Assembly: GCF_000002425.4 (NCBI RefSeq)
Contig: NC_037256.1
Location: 16,340,830-16,404,829 of the forward strand
Direction of reading: 5' to 3'
DNA length: 64,000 nt
Source of the DNA: Physcomitrium patens
Taxonomy: Eukaryota; Streptophyta; Bryopsida; Funariales; Funariaceae
A model generated the notes under the pieces. That model saw only the letters and a list, made by a program, of their open reading frames with translations. It made no database searches and was not told the DNA's origin. This document shows, in pieces, positions 63,101 to 64,000 of this stretch. The position numbers and the translations under genes are program-made. Within the stretch, counting starts at the first letter, position 1, and every line of letters begins with the position of its first letter.

Positions 63101-64000
63101 TGGAGTATGTCTTTGTCAAGATTCAATTTCATTATCACTTATCGGCCAGGAAAACAACAAGGTTTGTCTGATGTCCTATCTAGATGTTCTTATTTTACAC
63201 CAAAAGAAGGAGATGCAGCTTTTGAGCACAAAGAACGGTCCTCTTGATACCGGAGCAATTTCATCTCCGAGCAATGAAATCAACATTGACTGTTGATTCA
63301 ACTTTTCTCAAGCAAATCCAGTCCAGTATGTCCTCAGACCCTCTTGTTTATGATATCAAGAATAATTCTTCCAAGTCTCATGATCCTTCTAAGTTCGAGT
63401 TCAAGAATAATCTATTATATTTTGAAGGACGCCTATATGTTCCAGAAGGAAAAGCACGTTTACGTGTTCTTCAAGCACGTCATGACTTTCCAGCAGCAGG
63501 GCACTTTGGATATAATAAGACTTTGGAACTCATATCAAGAGATTTTTGGTGGCCACAAATGTGGAAGTCAGTCAAAGACTTTGTACAATCATGTGATATT
63601 TGTTCAAGATCAAAAATTCCTCATCATCGACCTTACGGACTTCTTCAGCCATTACCTATACCAGAACAACCATGGTCTTCTGTTTCTATGGATTTCATCA
63701 CAGATCTTCCAAGCTCAAGATCTTATGATTCTATATTTGTGATAGTAGATCGTTTCACCAAGATGGCACATTTTGTGCCATGTACAAAATCTATCACAGA
63801 TGAAGAAACAGCTAAGCTTTTCATTGATAATATCTATCGCTATTATGGATTACCTAAAAATATCATATCGGATAGGGGAACTCAATTTGTGTCAAGATTC
63901 TGGAGGACCCTTTTCAAGATTTTAAAAGTGGACATAAAGCTATCTTCGGCTTTCCATCCTCAAACTGATGGACAAACAGAGCACGTAAACCAAGTCTTGG

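Larger units (their letters stand above)
59464..64000 (+). mobile_element. Family B Ty3/Gypsy element, freshest copy, runs off the window
   Basis: 5' LTR 59464-60024, leader 60025-60250, gag about 60.18-61.24 kb (knuckle CLYCGEPKHTAQHC), protease about 61.3-61.7 kb (active-site LLDSGASKCF), reverse transcriptase about 61.85-62.6 kb (CYLDDILIYSKN), RNase H about 62.7-63.2 kb (ETDASDFALGAVLSQ), then the integrase zinc-binding region and core from about 63.4 kb to the window end. Protein sequence is close to family A but clearly distinct. It looks nearly whole, with only a few breaks. It is inserted into the reverse transcriptase region of a family A element; the left flank is CCTCA, but the matching right flank lies outside the window. 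Youngest insertion here. Confidence 0.95.

Overview
The window looks like a moss nuclear chromosome, most likely Physcomitrium (Physcomitrella) patens or a close relative. Five intron-bearing plant genes can be read on it. They are separated by AT-rich islands of nested Ty3/Gypsy elements, most of them decayed by C-to-T change. The first gene is a bHLH factor of the RSL (root hair defective six-like) class II type, the kind that drives rhizoid and caulonema growth in mosses. The species is inferred from gene and repeat content, not proven.

Layout. 1-3.5 kb: RSL gene, + strand, four exons. 3.5-8.1 kb: no recognisable gene, increasingly AT-rich. 8.1-19.2 kb: an old Gypsy element (here called family B-like), split by a younger family A Gypsy element at 8816-15036 that keeps both LTRs and a perfect 5-bp target duplication. 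20.2-32.2 kb: a very old family A element, split by a B-like element (23.9-30.2 kb), which is itself split by a putative 1.3-kb solo LTR. 33.5-36.7 kb: eIF3c, - strand. 38.2-40.1 kb: BAG6-like co-chaperone, + strand, divergent from eIF3c. 41.0-43.0 kb: plastid-type J-domain protein, - strand, five exons. 44.3-47.0 kb: AIRP2-type RING E3 ligase, - strand, five exons. 47-51 kb: upstream and intergenic DNA with a GC-rich ABRE/G-box island near 50.1 kb. 51-54.4 kb: decayed Helitron, - strand. 55.2-56.0 kb: degenerate tandem repeat. 56.2-64 kb: another three-deep nest (B-like, then family A, then a much fresher family B element that runs off the window).

The host genes do not form a pathway, although several belong to stress physiology: a BAG-type HSP70 co-chaperone with a perfect four-unit heat-shock element upstream, a J-protein, and an ABA-type RING ligase. 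The most notable signals are in the retroelements. First, the family A LTR upstream of its TATA box is built almost entirely of heat-shock-factor pentamers (alternating nGAAn/nTTCn). Second, the leader between LTR and gag in both families carries repeated stem-loops showing a conserved GYGGATTACCC loop on stems whose two arms change together, so it looks like a conserved RNA structure. Third, both families place a 12-13 bp perfect or near-perfect hairpin just after the TATA box. Retroelements are described as fossils: extents, parts and relative age only.
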